Of a stretch of DNA of 64,000 nt, positions 17,572-27,384 are shown piece after piece (within the stretch, counting starts at the first letter, position 1; every line of letters starts with the position of its first letter). The DNA is taken from positions 124,001 through 188,000 of the forward strand of contig NZ_CABPSP010000011.1 of the NCBI RefSeq assembly GCF_902459765.1, read 5' to 3'. The DNA comes from Pandoraea anapnoica. Its GTDB lineage: Bacteria > Pseudomonadota > Gammaproteobacteria > Burkholderiales > Burkholderiaceae. A model generated the notes under the pieces. It was given only the letters and a program-made list of their open reading frames with translations. It did no database searches and was not told the origin of the DNA. The position numbers and the translations under genes are program-made.

Positions 17572-18114
17572 GTGCCGCTGGAACAGAACCATCCTCAACG
17601 ACCGCGTCGCCCGCGCCAGTCGCGACGCTCCCGTCACGAACTCCTCGCCATTCGCAAGGAGATCGTGCTCACGCGCATTGCCGTCGAGCGTGCCGAACTG
17701 ATTCAGGCGTCGCATGTGACGCGCGAGCGCCTGCGCAACTTCCGCTGGGTTCGCTACCTGTTGCCCGGTGGTCTCGCCCGCTTCTCCGGACTCGGCGGTC
17801 TAGGTGGCCTCGCCAACTCCGGCCTCAAGCTCGGCGGTCTGCTCGAACGCTATCCGCTCGTCAGCTCAGTGGCGTCGATTGCGCTCACAGGCCTCTCCCA
17901 CACGCCTGTCGGACGCATCGCCCGACGCGGACTCAAGTGGGGCAGCCTCGGCTTGCTCGCGTGGCAAGGCATCAAGCTCTGGCAAGAATCGACGAAAGGA
18001 TCGTCGACACAAGCCGACGCTTCGACCAACGGGGCGACCTCCACGAATTCCGCTACGCCCCCATCACCGGCAGTCCCAAAAGACAATGATCGCGGCTCCC
18101 CGCCGTTGATGTAA
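17572..18114 (+). CDS. YqjK-like / DUF3318-like hypothetical protein
   Basis: 180 residues from a GTG 13 bases after the DUF1469 gene, with GAAGGAGA before it. An Arg-rich N-terminus and a basic helix (RKEIVLTRIAVERAELIQAS) precede a Gly/Leu-rich hydrophobic stretch (ARFSGLGGLGGLANSGLKLG) and another near 145 (WGSLGLLAWQGIKLW). The tail is Ser/Thr/Ala-rich and probably disordered. Position makes it the YqjK equivalent, though it is longer than Escherichia coli YqjK. Function unknown. Confidence 0.7.
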   Translation: MPLEQNHPQRPRRPRQSRRSRHELLAIRKEIVLTRIAVERAELIQASHVTRERLRNFRWVRYLLPGGLARFSGLGGLGGLANSGLKLGGLLERYPLVSSVASIALTGLSHTPVGRIARRGLKWGSLGLLAWQGIKLWQESTKGSSTQADASTNGATSTNSATPPSPAVPKDNDRGSPPLM

Positions 18115-18199
18115 TGACGGTATTCGCGGCAAGCTGGCCATCGGGGTCCGGTTTGCGCTTACACAGACACACACTCGCGCCCCTCGCCCATACGGCCGC

Positions 18200-18772
18200 C
18201 TACGCTTCGCAACGCTTTGCGACACGTGCGCGGCCGTAGGCGTTGATGGTGATGCAGATGCGTCGATCATGCCCTGCGATGCGCACCGTGCCCGACAACC
18301 ACTTGCGCGCCTCGGTCCGGATGAACCCGCTTTCGGCAAACGCCAGCCCTTCCGTGTAATACAGCCCCCACCTCGCCTCGATACGCACGCCTGATGGCAG
18401 CGGCGCATGGCGCCCCAATAGCGTCTCGCCCGCATCCAGCCGGTGATTTCGGTTCTCGTCGACAAACGTCACCCAGCCACTGTTGAGACTCACGCCGTCG
18501 TGCGGCGCGACCGCGATACGCCGCTGTCGCCCCAATGCCTCAGCGCGCGCCGCTTGCATGGTCGCCAGAAATGCGCGCGCCGTCGTCTCCACCGCCACAC
18601 GACGCCGCACCGCCTCGATCGACGGCGCGACAGCAAACAACGCAACCGCAAGCACCGCCATCGCCACAAGGCATTCGATCAGCGTGACGCCACGCATCGG
18701 CCGTGCCTCGCGCCTATCGCGCCTATCGCGCCGTCGCGACACGCCGCTCCCATCACGCATCGCAATGCTCAC
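18200..18772 (-). CDS. FimT/GspH-like minor type IV pilin
   Basis: 190 residues from a GTG at 18772, or 165 from an ATG at 18697. The prepilin signal reads RPMRG followed by VTLIECLVAMAVLAVALF: cleavage after Gly, with Glu at +5 of the mature protein. The GspH-type body has GVSLNSGWVTFVDENRN and ends CITINAYGRARVAKRC, both usual in FimT. As a minor pilin it would help prime pilus assembly or bind DNA. Last gene of the pilin operon; it overlaps the PilX gene by 20 bases if the GTG is used. Confidence 0.85.
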   Translation of the reverse strand: MSIAMRDGSGVSRRRDRRDRREARPMRGVTLIECLVAMAVLAVALFAVAPSIEAVRRRVAVETTARAFLATMQAARAEALGRQRRIAVAPHDGVSLNSGWVTFVDENRNHRLDAGETLLGRHAPLPSGVRIEARWGLYYTEGLAFAESGFIRTEARKWLSGTVRIAGHDRRICITINAYGRARVAKRCEA

Positions 18773-19394
18773 GTCTAGCGCCTGGCATATGCGTCGTTAT
18801 CGCGCTGTCGTGCCAGGTCGCGACTTCGCGCCAGTTCAACCTGCGCGACGAGAACGAGATCGGCGCAGCTCCTCCCGCAGCCTTGCGTCCGCGAGACGCG
18901 CGAACCTCATATATCGCTTGCAGGAAGACCCGTGTCCCGGGCAACTTGCCGCATCCCATCGCACTCACACGGTAGCGGCGCACGAGCGACTCCCTTGCCG
19001 CCTTCGCCGCGTGCGCGTCCGGCAAATACTCGGTGAACGCGATTCGCTCGATGAAGTACCGCGCACTGTTCACAGAAACGACGCGCACATCGTTCCAGCC
19101 AATCCCAACCCAGTTAGCCATTTGATTGGGCTCGCGGCTTCCGTCTCGATAGCGCGCACCGATAACACCGTGCGGCCCCTCGTCGAATTCGTATGGTTCG
19201 GCGATATCGGGCGCCTCAGCACCGTCGACCAATCGCTCGCGGGCCGCCCGGAGTGCATCGTGTGCCGCGCCGAAAGCGAACACTCTATCGTTCGTGTACG
19301 CGATGAAGCGGGTCGCCAGTTCACGATGCTGCATCCCTGAGGCCGCCAGCGCCATCAGAGCCGCGAGCCACATCACGATGAAGACACCAACCAT
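18753..19394 (-). CDS. pilX: PilX-like minor pilin assembly protein
   Basis: 213 residues beginning MVGVFIVMWLAALMALAASG, a single N-terminal membrane helix without the usual GxxxE prepilin site, as in PilX-type proteins that often have degenerate signals. The C-terminal half holds LVRRYRVSAMGCGKLPGTR and FLQAIYEVRA, the PilX-type beta segment. The gene lies between pilW (22-base overlap) and the FimT-like gene (20-base overlap). The N-terminal Leu/Ala stretch is shorter than normal, so the start may need checking. Confidence 0.75.
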   Translation of the reverse strand: MVGVFIVMWLAALMALAASGMQHRELATRFIAYTNDRVFAFGAAHDALRAARERLVDGAEAPDIAEPYEFDEGPHGVIGARYRDGSREPNQMANWVGIGWNDVRVVSVNSARYFIERIAFTEYLPDAHAAKAARESLVRRYRVSAMGCGKLPGTRVFLQAIYEVRASRGRKAAGGAAPISFSSRRLNWREVATWHDSAITTHMPGARREHCDA

Positions 19395-20356
19395 TTCGCC
19401 TCCTCGCGAATACCGCCATCGTTGCGCCGGTAGGCCACCACAGTGAACACATGCAAATGGACGTCACCGGCATTGGTCAGCCACTTGTACTCGCGACCAC
19501 CGGACGTCGCATCGAAGACTTCGACCGTCCGGCCCGCATGCTGTTTTCCTCCACGTCGTGGTGCGCCCCTTAACACGAGCGAAAATGCCACGGCACTCAC
19601 GTTCTCCCAGCCACCGGACCCTGCGGGCGCACTGGGTGGTTTGCGTCGCGCGCTCTTCACCGGTGTCATCCATTGCAATGGTCCGTTTCCGTTTGCCCCT
19701 GCGCGCACGCCTAGCCGGATATACATCGCTTCGACACCGATGACCAGCACCTGCGCAGGACGCAGCGTCGTGATCTTGTATCCCCGGTCGCCGTACCGAC
19801 AGAACAGCGAAGGGACACCGTCTTCGCCTTTGTCGACGTAGAACGCACTGACGTTACGGTCGTCACCATCGCTTCGCGCCCTGACGCTTGCCCCGCCGCA
19901 GTTCTGTATCGCGCCGTTGCCATTGCTGCTTTCGTCTCCGAAACCCGCACCGTGGTACTGCACTTCCAGCATCGTGCTGCCCTGCCAGCCTCGCTTCGGG
20001 CAGGTGTCGACCGTGCTTGCGCATTCGGCACTAGCTCGCAGTGAAGGCCAATCGCCTAGCCCGGGTTGAACAGATCGATCTGCGTTGAGGATCGGGCCTT
20101 CCAACGGATCCCAGTTTCGATATCCGGCCATGCCGACAGCACGCGTGAGTTGGTTCAGCGCGAAGGCGGCACGCTCGTTCACCTCGTATCGTTCTGCCTG
20201 CACACGCCACAGTCGAATGCCCGCGAGGTAGATCGCCGTCGCAGCCATCACGATCAGCAGCCCCAGCGGCATGGCGATCACCCATTCAAGCAGGGTAAAG
20301 CCGTGCATGCGACGTTTGCATGCCGGTAGACGACAAATCATTGGCGGTGTCGTCAT
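19373..20356 (-). CDS. pilW: PilW-like minor pilin assembly protein
   Basis: 327 residues from the ATG at 20356, which overlaps the upstream stop by four bases (ATGA). A 17-residue leader ending MHG precedes the mature FTLLEWVIAMPLGLLIVM, a canonical type IV prepilin signal (Gly then Phe, Glu at +5). The remainder has RLWRVQAERYEVNERAAFALNQL, typical of PilW, and a long variable domain with several Cys. It would be part of the minor-pilin complex at the pilus tip. Confidence 0.85.
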   Translation of the reverse strand: MTTPPMICRLPACKRRMHGFTLLEWVIAMPLGLLIVMAATAIYLAGIRLWRVQAERYEVNERAAFALNQLTRAVGMAGYRNWDPLEGPILNADRSVQPGLGDWPSLRASAECASTVDTCPKRGWQGSTMLEVQYHGAGFGDESSNGNGAIQNCGGASVRARSDGDDRNVSAFYVDKGEDGVPSLFCRYGDRGYKITTLRPAQVLVIGVEAMYIRLGVRAGANGNGPLQWMTPVKSARRKPPSAPAGSGGWENVSAVAFSLVLRGAPRRGGKQHAGRTVEVFDATSGGREYKWLTNAGDVHLHVFTVVAYRRNDGGIREEAKWLVSSS

Positions 20357-20544
20357 GGCTGACGGTCGACAGCCATGAGGGCGTGCGTCGCAGGCGAAGG
20401 CAATGCGGTTGTTACCACGCTGTGCGCAGCAGTCCCTGTGGCCGACGATACGCCGCCCGCCGCTTGCCAGTGTGCGAAACCCTGCGCACCGGCGACGAGC
20501 GCGGTCATCGTGAACAAGACGTCGAGCAGCGCCGCCCCTCGCAT
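20353..20544 (-). CDS. Short PilV-like prepilin, possibly degenerate
   Basis: 63 residues from the ATG at 20544. The signal MRG followed by AALLDVLFTMTALVAG resembles a type IV prepilin leader but has Asp instead of Glu at +5 and Ala at +1. The rest is only about 45 residues, against about 130-180 for PilV. A longer reading from ATG 20682 adds a His/Arg/Pro-rich leader of unusual length. It is positioned where pilV belongs, directly before pilW. I take it as a shortened or decaying PilV, still translated and coupled to pilW. Confidence 0.55.
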   Translation of the reverse strand: MRGAALLDVLFTMTALVAGAQGFAHWQAAGGVSSATGTAAHSVVTTALPSPATHALMAVDRQP

Positions 20545-20824
20545 CACGCGGCAACAACGAACGTGCGGCGAATGCGGTCTCGGTGGTGTCGGCGGGGACG
20601 ATGCGCGCACACGATTCACCTGTACATCGCGTGACGTGTGATGCCCGATGCGTTGCAGCATGTGATGACGATCCTGTTGCATGGTGCGATTCCTCAGCTC
20701 GTTGATGGCTAGTTGCTGACGTGTCCATCGTCGCGCATCGCCATCTCCCGACCAATCGGACAACACCGCAAAACCCACCCCGTTATGCGCCACCTCGCTT
20801 TTCACACATGTCACATCCCCCGCA

Positions 20825-20853
20825 CAAAAAAAAACGGCGACCGAGGTCGCCGT
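20825..20853 (-). terminator. Terminator of the acyl-CoA-binding protein gene
   Basis: Arms ACGGCGACC (20834-20842) and GGTCGCCGT (20845-20853) with a two-base loop; on the minus strand a run of nine T residues follows directly. It is 64 bases past the stop at 20917 and ahead of the pilin operon. Confidence 0.88.
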
Positions 20854-20916
20854 CTCTCTTCTCATCGATGCTCGCCTATGGCATATCGCACACCGCCAAC
20901 GCGCCATGCACCGTCA

Positions 20917-21174
20917 TCACGCCTTGAGGGAATCGATGAGTTCGACGTAGGCCGTTTGCACTTCTTCCTTCGATTTGCCCTTGAGCATTTCCCAGGCATC
21001 GAATTTAGCGCGGGCGACGAAATCCATCGCACCGGGGCGGGAGCCGGAAACGTCGCCTTCCGTACCTTGCTTGAACAGCGCGTAGATGCGCAGCAGCGTC
21101 AGATTGTCGGGGCGTTCGGGCAGCGTCTTGGATTGGGCTACCGCCTCGTCGAAGCGGGCTTGAAGATCGCTCAT
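20917..21174 (-). CDS. Acyl-CoA-binding protein
   Basis: 85 residues, the classic size of a four-helix acyl-CoA-binding protein. LLRIYALFKQGTEGD and GAMDFVARAKFDAWEMLKGKSKEEV contain the Tyr, Lys and Trp that hold the CoA and acyl chain. It would bind medium- or long-chain acyl-CoA esters in the cytosol as a pool or carrier. A strong ribosome-binding site (AGGGAGA) precedes the ATG. Monocistronic with its own terminator. These proteins are common in eukaryotes but scattered in proteobacteria. Confidence 0.94.
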   Translation of the reverse strand: MSDLQARFDEAVAQSKTLPERPDNLTLLRIYALFKQGTEGDVSGSRPGAMDFVARAKFDAWEMLKGKSKEEVQTAYVELIDSLKA

Positions 21175-21412
21175 GGTGTCTCTCCCTGGAAAAACAGTCA
21201 GCTTATATGTGACCCGAGCGATAACTGGGCAATGTCCGCCAAATCAAATGCAGCGCATGCGTCGACGCTCGGGATGTTGCGAATACAACGCGAACAAGGA
21301 TAGCGATGAAGGCCTACGCAAGGTAGGGGCCAGCGTAGAACCCCGCGTCTAAACCTCTCGGGAACTGAGTGGATTGTTACGAAACGATCACGACGTACCG
21401 TACGCCTCAATG

Positions 21413-21443
21413 AAAAACGCCCGGCATCGCCGGGCGTTTTTTC
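21413..21443 (-). terminator. Bidirectional terminator of the RND efflux operon
   Basis: Arms ACGCCCGGC (21417-21425) and GCCGGGCGT (21429-21437) with a three-base loop, flanked by A and T runs on both sides. It follows the outer-membrane factor stop at 21463 on the minus strand. Confidence 0.9.
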
Positions 21444-21462
21444 TCGATCATCGAACCTTACG

Positions 21463-22944
21463 TCACGACGCAGAGGCCGCCGACGCGGCACCTGCATTCG
21501 CAGGCACCGAGCGTTCTTCCCAACCGCCGCCCATCGCCTTGTACAGCGTGACGAGGTTGGTCCAGCGCGCCAGACGCGTCGCGATCAGCGTTTGCTGCGA
21601 CGAGTACAGCGAGCGTTGCGCGACCAATGCGTTCAGATAGCTGTCGACGCCATTGCGGTAGCGCAGGTCCGAGAGTTTGTAGCTCTCGTCGCTCGCCTTC
21701 ACGAGCGATTCCTGCGCCGCAATCTGATCGTCCAACGTGCCGCGTGCAGCCAGGCCGTCCGACACTTCGCGGAACGCCGTCTGAATCGCCTTCTCGTAGT
21801 TGGCGATCTCGATGCGCTTCTGCACCTTGGCCAGATCGAGGTTGGCGATGTTCTGCCCGCCCGCGAAAATCGGCAGCGTGATGGTCGGTGCGAACGACCA
21901 TGCGCCCTGCCCGCCCTTGAACAGATTGCTCAGCGATGCGCTCGCCGTGCCAGCATTCGCCGTCAACGAAATCGACGGGAAGAACGCTGCACGTGCTGCA
22001 CCGATGTTCGCGTTGGCACCCTTGAGCGTGTGCTCGGCAGCCGTCACGTCGGGGCGACGCAGCAGCAAGTCCGACGGCAGCCCGGCAGGCAGATCGGCCA
22101 GCAGACCCTGCCCGTCGAGCGGACGTGCCGGCGGCAAATCGGCCGGCAACGGCTGGCCGATGAGCAGCGCCAGCGCGTTTTCGTCCTGCGCCACCTGACG
22201 CGTGTACTGCGCGAAGTTCGCACGCGCCGTATCGACCGGCGTTTGCGCCTGACGCAGATCCAGCCCGGAGGCTGTGCCCACGTCGAAACTGCGCTTGGTC
22301 AGGTTATACGACGATTGCTGGCTCTTGAGCGTGTCCGACGTGAGCTTGAGCAGCTCCTGATCGGCCAGCCACGTGAGGTATGCCGTCGCCACTTCCGAGA
22401 CGAGCGTGATATGCGCCGCCTTGGCCGTGTCCTCGCTCGCCAGGTACGACTCCAATGCCTGATCCTTCAGGCTCTGGATGCGACCGAACAAATCGAGTTC
22501 GTACGACGTGAAACCCACGCCGACCTGATAGCTGCGGCTGATCCCCGCACGCCCCGACGACGACAGATCCGCCGGCGAGCGCTGAACCGACGCCTGACCT
22601 GCCGCCCCCACCGAGGGCAGCAGCGCCGAGCGCTGGATCTGGTACTGCGCACGTGCGGCTTCGACGTTGAGCATCGAGACACGCAGATCGCGGTTGTTCT
22701 CCAACGCGATCTCGATCAGCTTTTGCAGACGCGGATCGGCGAAGAAATCTCGCCATCCCAGATCGGCGGCCACGACATTGCTGTCAGCGGCACCGTTCTG
22801 GTTCGCCGCGCCGGGCGTCTTGTAAGCCGGGCCCGTGGGGAACGAGGTGGCGACCGGTGCCTCGGGCCGCTCATAGTGCGGCGCAAGGGTACAGCCTGCC
22901 AGGAACGCTGCCGCCAAGGCAATCGGCAATGCTTTGTGCTTCAT
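21463..22944 (-). CDS. RND efflux outer-membrane lipoprotein (OprM/NodT family)
   Basis: 493 residues. A lipoprotein signal MKHKALPIALAAAFLAGC gives lipidation at Cys18. Two outer-membrane efflux repeats are visible, with VEAARAQYQIQRSALLPSVG and GANANIGAARAAFFPSISLT as the matching internal segments of a TolC-type trimer. It forms the outer channel for the adaptor and pump encoded just upstream (three-base gap to the pump gene). Length and lipobox fit OprM, CusC and NodT-type proteins. Confidence 0.94.
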   Translation of the reverse strand: MKHKALPIALAAAFLAGCTLAPHYERPEAPVATSFPTGPAYKTPGAANQNGAADSNVVAADLGWRDFFADPRLQKLIEIALENNRDLRVSMLNVEAARAQYQIQRSALLPSVGAAGQASVQRSPADLSSSGRAGISRSYQVGVGFTSYELDLFGRIQSLKDQALESYLASEDTAKAAHITLVSEVATAYLTWLADQELLKLTSDTLKSQQSSYNLTKRSFDVGTASGLDLRQAQTPVDTARANFAQYTRQVAQDENALALLIGQPLPADLPPARPLDGQGLLADLPAGLPSDLLLRRPDVTAAEHTLKGANANIGAARAAFFPSISLTANAGTASASLSNLFKGGQGAWSFAPTITLPIFAGGQNIANLDLAKVQKRIEIANYEKAIQTAFREVSDGLAARGTLDDQIAAQESLVKASDESYKLSDLRYRNGVDSYLNALVAQRSLYSSQQTLIATRLARWTNLVTLYKAMGGGWEERSVPANAGAASAASAS

Positions 22945-22947
22945 AGG

Positions 22948-25900
22948 TCAGTTTCCTTCCTTGGCGGGACCGTTGGTTGCGTCCGGGTTCTCATGACGCG
23001 CTTCCGGATGCTCCACCGTGTCCAGATCCTCATGGGCGAAGCGCTTACGCACCAGCACGAAGAAGACCGGCACGTAGTAAATCGCGAGGAACGTCGCGGC
23101 CAGCATACCGCCGATCACGCCGGTACCGATGGCGTGCTGCGAAGCCGAGCCGGCACCGTTGGAGATCGCCAGCGGCAGCACACCGAGAATGAACGCCATC
23201 GACGTCATCAAAATCGGTCGCAGACGCAGTCGCACGGCTTCCATCGTCGCTTCCATCAGCGTGCGGCCCTGCTCCTGCAGATCCTTGGCGAATTCCACGA
23301 TCAGAATTGCGTTCTTCGCCGACAGACCCACCGTGGTGAGCAGACCCACCTGGAAGTACACGTCGTTGGACAACCCGCGCAACGTGGCGGCCAATAGTGC
23401 ACCCAACACGCCCAGCGGCACCACCAGAATCACCGAGAACGGGATCGACCAGCTTTCGTACAACGCGGCCAGACACAAGAACACGATCAGGATGGAGATC
23501 GCATACAGCGCCGGGGCCTGCGAGCCCGAAATACGCTCTTCGAACGACAGCCCCGTCCACTCCAGACCGATACCCGGCGGGAGTTGCTTCGCGATTTCTT
23601 CCACTGCCTTCATCGCGTCGCCCGACGACTTGCCCGGTGCAGGCATACCCTGAATTTCCACGGCAGGCACACCGTTGTAGCGTTCCAGACGCGGCGAGCC
23701 GTACGTCCACTTGCCCGTGGCGAAGGCCGAGAACGGCACCATCGTCCCGCTGCTGTTACGCACGTAGAGCTTGTTGATGTCCTGCGGCAGCATCCGGTCC
23801 TTCGGTTCCGCCATCACGTACACCTTCTTCACACGACCGCGGTCGATGAAGTCGTTCACGTACGACGAGCCCCACGATGCCGACAACGTCTGATACACGT
23901 CGGCAATCGACAGACCCAGTGCCGCGGCCTTTTCTTCGTCGACGTCGACCTTGTACTGCGGCGTGTCGTCCAGACCGTTCGGGCGCATGTTCGCCAGATT
24001 CGGGTTCTTCGCCGCCATGCCCAGCATCTGATTACGGGCGGCCATCAGGGCGTCGTGACCCAGACCTGCACGATCCTGCAACTCGAAGTCAATACCGCCC
24101 GCGTTACCGAGTTCCGGCACCGACGGCGGGTTGATCGCGAAGATCATGGCGTCCTTCACGCTGGCGAACGCCTGGTAGGAACGCGCAATCACGGCCTGCA
24201 CCTTCAGGTCGGATGCCTGGCGGTCTTCCCACGGCTTCATCATCGTGAACGCCAGGCCCACGTTCTGACCACGGCCGTTAAAGCCGAAGCCCGTCACCGT
24301 GAAGATCGAACGAACCGAGTCTTTTTCCTTCTCCAGGTAATGCTTCTCGACCTGCTTCATGACGTCGAGCGTACGCTCCTGCGTCGCGCCCGGCGGCAAT
24401 TGCACGAGGTTGAAGAAGTAGCCCTGGTCTTCGTCCGGCAAGAACGCGGTCGGCATGCGCACGAACAGGAAGCCGACGACCGCCACGATCACCACATAGA
24501 CGATCACGAGCGGCGTGGTGCGCTTGAGCAAGCGCTCCACCTGCCCCTGATAGGCCTTCGAGCCGCTGTCGAACTTGCGGTTGAACCAACCGAAGAAGCC
24601 GCGCTTCTCGTGAACCTCACCCTTCTTGATCGGCTTGAGGATCGTTGCGCACATGGCCGGCGTGAGCACGATAGCCACGAGCACCGACAACGCCATGGCC
24701 GCCACGATGGTCAGCGAGAACTGACGATAGATAGCACCGGTCGAGCCGCCGAAGAATGCCATCGGCACGAACACGGCCGAGAGCACGAGCGCCACACCCA
24801 CCAGCGCGCCGACGATCTGATCCATCGCCTTCTTCGTCGCTTCTTTTGGACTCAGCCCTTCTTCCGCCATCACCCGCTCGACGTTTTCGACCACCACAAT
24901 GGCATCGTCGACGAGCAGACCGATGGCCAGCACAAGGCCGAACATCGAAAGCGTGTTGATGGAGAAGCCTGCCGCCCCCATGATGCCGAACGTACCGAGC
25001 AGCACCACCGGCACCGCAATCGTCGGGATGATCGTTGCCCGCAGGTTCTGCAGGAACAGATACATCACGAGGAACACGAGCACGATACCTTCGATGAGGG
25101 TCTTGATCACTTCCTCGATCGAGATCTTCACGAATGGCGTGGTGTCGTACGGGTAGTCGACCTTCATGCCCTGCGGGAAGTAGGGCTCAAGCTCGGTGAC
25201 CGCCTGCTTGACGGCAGTTGCCGTTTGCAGTGCGTTCGCACCGGTCGCCAACGTAATCGCCAGACCGGCGGCGGGCTTGCCGTTGTAACGTGCCACCACC
25301 TGATACGACTCGCCGCCCAGCTCGATGCGCGCCACGTCACCCAGACGCACTTGCGAGCCGTCCTTGTTGACCTTGAGCAGAATCTTGCGGAACTGCTCCG
25401 GCGTTTGCAGACGGCTTTGCGCCGTCACAGTCGCATTGAGCTGCTGGCCCTTCACCGCAGGCGCGCCACCCAGCTCACCGGCCGAGATCTGCACGTTCTG
25501 AGATTGAATGGCGTTCGAGACGTCGATGACCGTCAGGTTGTAGCCGTTGAGCTTCTGCGGATCGACCCACACGCGCATGGCGTACTGCGAACCGAACAGC
25601 TGAACCTGACCCACACCGTTTACACGGCTGATCGGATCCTGCACGTTGGCTGCGATGTAGTTCGCCAGGTCGATGTCGGTCATGTTGCCGTCATCGGAAT
25701 ACGCGCCGATCACCAGCAGGAAGTTCTTGGTCGCTTTCGCCACCTTGATACCCTGCTGTTGCACCTGCTGCGGCAGCAGCGGCGTGGCGAGTTGCAGTTT
25801 GTTCTGCACCTGCACCTGGGCGATGTCCGGGTTCGTGCCCTGAGCGAACGTCAGCGTGATCTGAGCGGTACCCGAGCCGTCGGACGTCGACGACATGTAC

Positions 25901-26127
25901 TCAAGGTGATCGATACCGTTCATCTGCTGCTCGATCACCTGCGTGACCGTATCCTGCACGGTCTGCGCCGAAGCGCCCGGATAGGTCGCGGTGATCTGCA
26001 CGGACGGCGGTGCGATCGGCGGGTACTGCGAGACCGGCAGCTTCAGAATCGAAAGCGCACCGGCCAGCATGATGACAATGGCGATCACCCAAGCAAAGAT
26101 CGGGCGATCGATAAAAAACTTTGCCAT
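22948..26127 (-). CDS. RND multidrug efflux pump, inner-membrane permease (AcrB/MexB type)
   Basis: 1059 residues of a proton-driven hydrophobe/amphiphile efflux transporter. N-terminal [20 protein letters not shown], the proton-relay pair Asp-Asp in [22 protein letters not shown] (near residue 407), and GFSAKN-like [17 protein letters not shown] in the second half are canonical. Twelve membrane helices and two large periplasmic loops fit the length. It works with the adaptor (15-base gap upstream) and outer-membrane factor. Drug-type substrates are likely; heavy-metal pumps have different motifs. A small acidic extension closes the C-terminus. Confidence 0.97.
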   Translation of the reverse strand: MAKFFIDRPIFAWVIAIVIMLAGALSILKLPVSQYPPIAPPSVQITATYPGASAQTVQDTVTQVIEQQMNGIDHLEYMSSTSDGSGTAQITLTFAQGTNPDIAQVQVQNKLQLATPLLPQQVQQQGIKVAKATKNFLLVIGAYSDDGNMTDIDLANYIAANVQDPISRVNGVGQVQLFGSQYAMRVWVDPQKLNGYNLTVIDVSNAIQSQNVQISAGELGGAPAVKGQQLNATVTAQSRLQTPEQFRKILLKVNKDGSQVRLGDVARIELGGESYQVVARYNGKPAAGLAITLATGANALQTATAVKQAVTELEPYFPQGMKVDYPYDTTPFVKISIEEVIKTLIEGIVLVFLVMYLFLQNLRATIIPTIAVPVVLLGTFGIMGAAGFSINTLSMFGLVLAIGLLVDDAIVVVENVERVMAEEGLSPKEATKKAMDQIVGALVGVALVLSAVFVPMAFFGGSTGAIYRQFSLTIVAAMALSVLVAIVLTPAMCATILKPIKKGEVHEKRGFFGWFNRKFDSGSKAYQGQVERLLKRTTPLVIVYVVIVAVVGFLFVRMPTAFLPDEDQGYFFNLVQLPPGATQERTLDVMKQVEKHYLEKEKDSVRSIFTVTGFGFNGRGQNVGLAFTMMKPWEDRQASDLKVQAVIARSYQAFASVKDAMIFAINPPSVPELGNAGGIDFELQDRAGLGHDALMAARNQMLGMAAKNPNLANMRPNGLDDTPQYKVDVDEEKAAALGLSIADVYQTLSASWGSSYVNDFIDRGRVKKVYVMAEPKDRMLPQDINKLYVRNSSGTMVPFSAFATGKWTYGSPRLERYNGVPAVEIQGMPAPGKSSGDAMKAVEEIAKQLPPGIGLEWTGLSFEERISGSQAPALYAISILIVFLCLAALYESWSIPFSVILVVPLGVLGALLAATLRGLSNDVYFQVGLLTTVGLSAKNAILIVEFAKDLQEQGRTLMEATMEAVRLRLRPILMTSMAFILGVLPLAISNGAGSASQHAIGTGVIGGMLAATFLAIYYVPVFFVLVRKRFAHEDLDTVEHPEARHENPDATNGPAKEGN

Positions 26128-26142
26128 GAATAAGGCTCCGCG

Positions 26143-27384
26143 TTATTGGGCTTTGGCGCTCGAGGCGGCGTCGGCCTGCGAGGCACCCGAGGCGCTGGCG
26201 GCGGCCGGTGCGCTCGCACCTGCCGGCTGCTGCGCCTGAGCACCCGGCAACTGTGCCGGCACTGCCTTCGCAGGCGAACCGGGGCGCGCCTTCTGAAGAC
26301 CCGACACGATCACCTGATCGCCTGCGGCAAGACCCGAGCTCACCAGCCACTTGTCGCCGATCGCACGGTCGGTCACAAGCTGACGCAGTTCGATCTTGCC
26401 TTCCTTGTTCACGATAAGTGCCGTCGGCTGCCCCTTCTGGTCACGCGTCACGCCTTGTTGCGGCACGAGCAGACCGCCTTCCTTCACACCTTCCTGAAGC
26501 TTGGCGTGCACGAACATGCCGGGCAGCAACTCGCGGTTCGGGTTCGGGAAGATAGCGCGCACAGTCACCGAGCCGGTCGTCTGGTCGACGGTGATGTCCG
26601 AGAACTGGAGCTTGCCTTCGAGCGGGTACGCGGTGCCGTCTTCCAGTGTCAGTTCGACCTTGGCGGCGTTCTTGCCAGCGCTTTGCAGCTTGCCGTCGGC
26701 CAGCGCGCGACGCAGACGCAGACCATCGGCGGCCGATTGCGTCACGTCCACGTACATCGGATCGATCTGCTGCACGGTCGTCATGAGCGTGGCGGCGCCG
26801 GACTGCACGTAAGCGCCTTCGGTCACTTGCGACAGACCGGTGCGACCCGAAATCGGGGCCGGCACGTCGGTATAGCCGAGGTTGATCTTCGCCGTATCGA
26901 CGGCAGCCTTGCCGGCCTGCACATCGGCGTCGGCTTGCAGTGCGGCGGCGACCGCGTTGTCGTAGTCCTGCTTCGAGACGGCCTCGACGGCGACCAATTG
27001 CTTGTAGCGATCGGCCAACAGCTTGGTCGACGCCTGATTCGCCACAGCCTTCGCGAGCGTTGCCTTGGCGTTCTCGTAAGCGGCCTGATACGTTGCCGGA
27101 TCGATCTTGTACAGACGCTGGCCAGCCTTGACGTCACCGCCCTCGGTGAAATCGCGCTTGAGCACGATCCCGTCGACGCGCGCACGCACGTCGGCGACGC
27201 GGTAGGGCGCGGTACGGCCTGGCAGGTCGGTCGTCAGCGTGACGCTCTGGGGTTGCAGTGTCACGACGCCGACTTCCGGCACCATGCCCTGCGGCTGCTG
27301 CGGCTTCTTGCCGCACGCGGCCAGGGTCAATACCGCGAGTGCGACGGCAGTGACCATCCCCAGTGAACTTCTTTTGACGTGCAT
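26143..27384 (-). CDS. RND efflux periplasmic adaptor (AcrA/MexA type lipoprotein)
   Basis: 413 residues from the ATG at 27384. The lipoprotein signal MHVKRSSLGMVTAVALAVLTLAAC lipidates Cys24. Biotinyl-lipoyl, helical hairpin (ENAKATLAKAVANQASTKLL) and beta-barrel parts follow in order, with RTGLSQVTEGAYVQSG typical of AcrA. The last 60 residues are Ala/Gln/Ser/Pro-rich and likely disordered. The frame is open far upstream, but the chosen ATG is the one with a signal peptide. First gene of the three-gene operon. Confidence 0.95.
   Translation of the reverse strand: MHVKRSSLGMVTAVALAVLTLAACGKKPQQPQGMVPEVGVVTLQPQSVTLTTDLPGRTAPYRVADVRARVDGIVLKRDFTEGGDVKAGQRLYKIDPATYQAAYENAKATLAKAVANQASTKLLADRYKQLVAVEAVSKQDYDNAVAAALQADADVQAGKAAVDTAKINLGYTDVPAPISGRTGLSQVTEGAYVQSGAATLMTTVQQIDPMYVDVTQSAADGLRLRRALADGKLQSAGKNAAKVELTLEDGTAYPLEGKLQFSDITVDQTTGSVTVRAIFPNPNRELLPGMFVHAKLQEGVKEGGLLVPQQGVTRDQKGQPTALIVNKEGKIELRQLVTDRAIGDKWLVSSGLAAGDQVIVSGLQKARPGSPAKAVPAQLPGAQAQQPAGASAPAAASASGASQADAASSAKAQ

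Noticed and set aside
18191-18238. Inverted repeat TACGGCCGC / GCGGCCGTA near the end of the FimT-like gene
   Set aside because: Large loop, no T-run and partly within the coding end; not enough to call a terminator.
23584-26133. 849-codon plus-strand ORF opposite the RND pump gene
   Set aside because: It is a shadow of the pump on the other strand; its composition (very His/Arg-rich) is typical of antisense frames in high-G+C genes.
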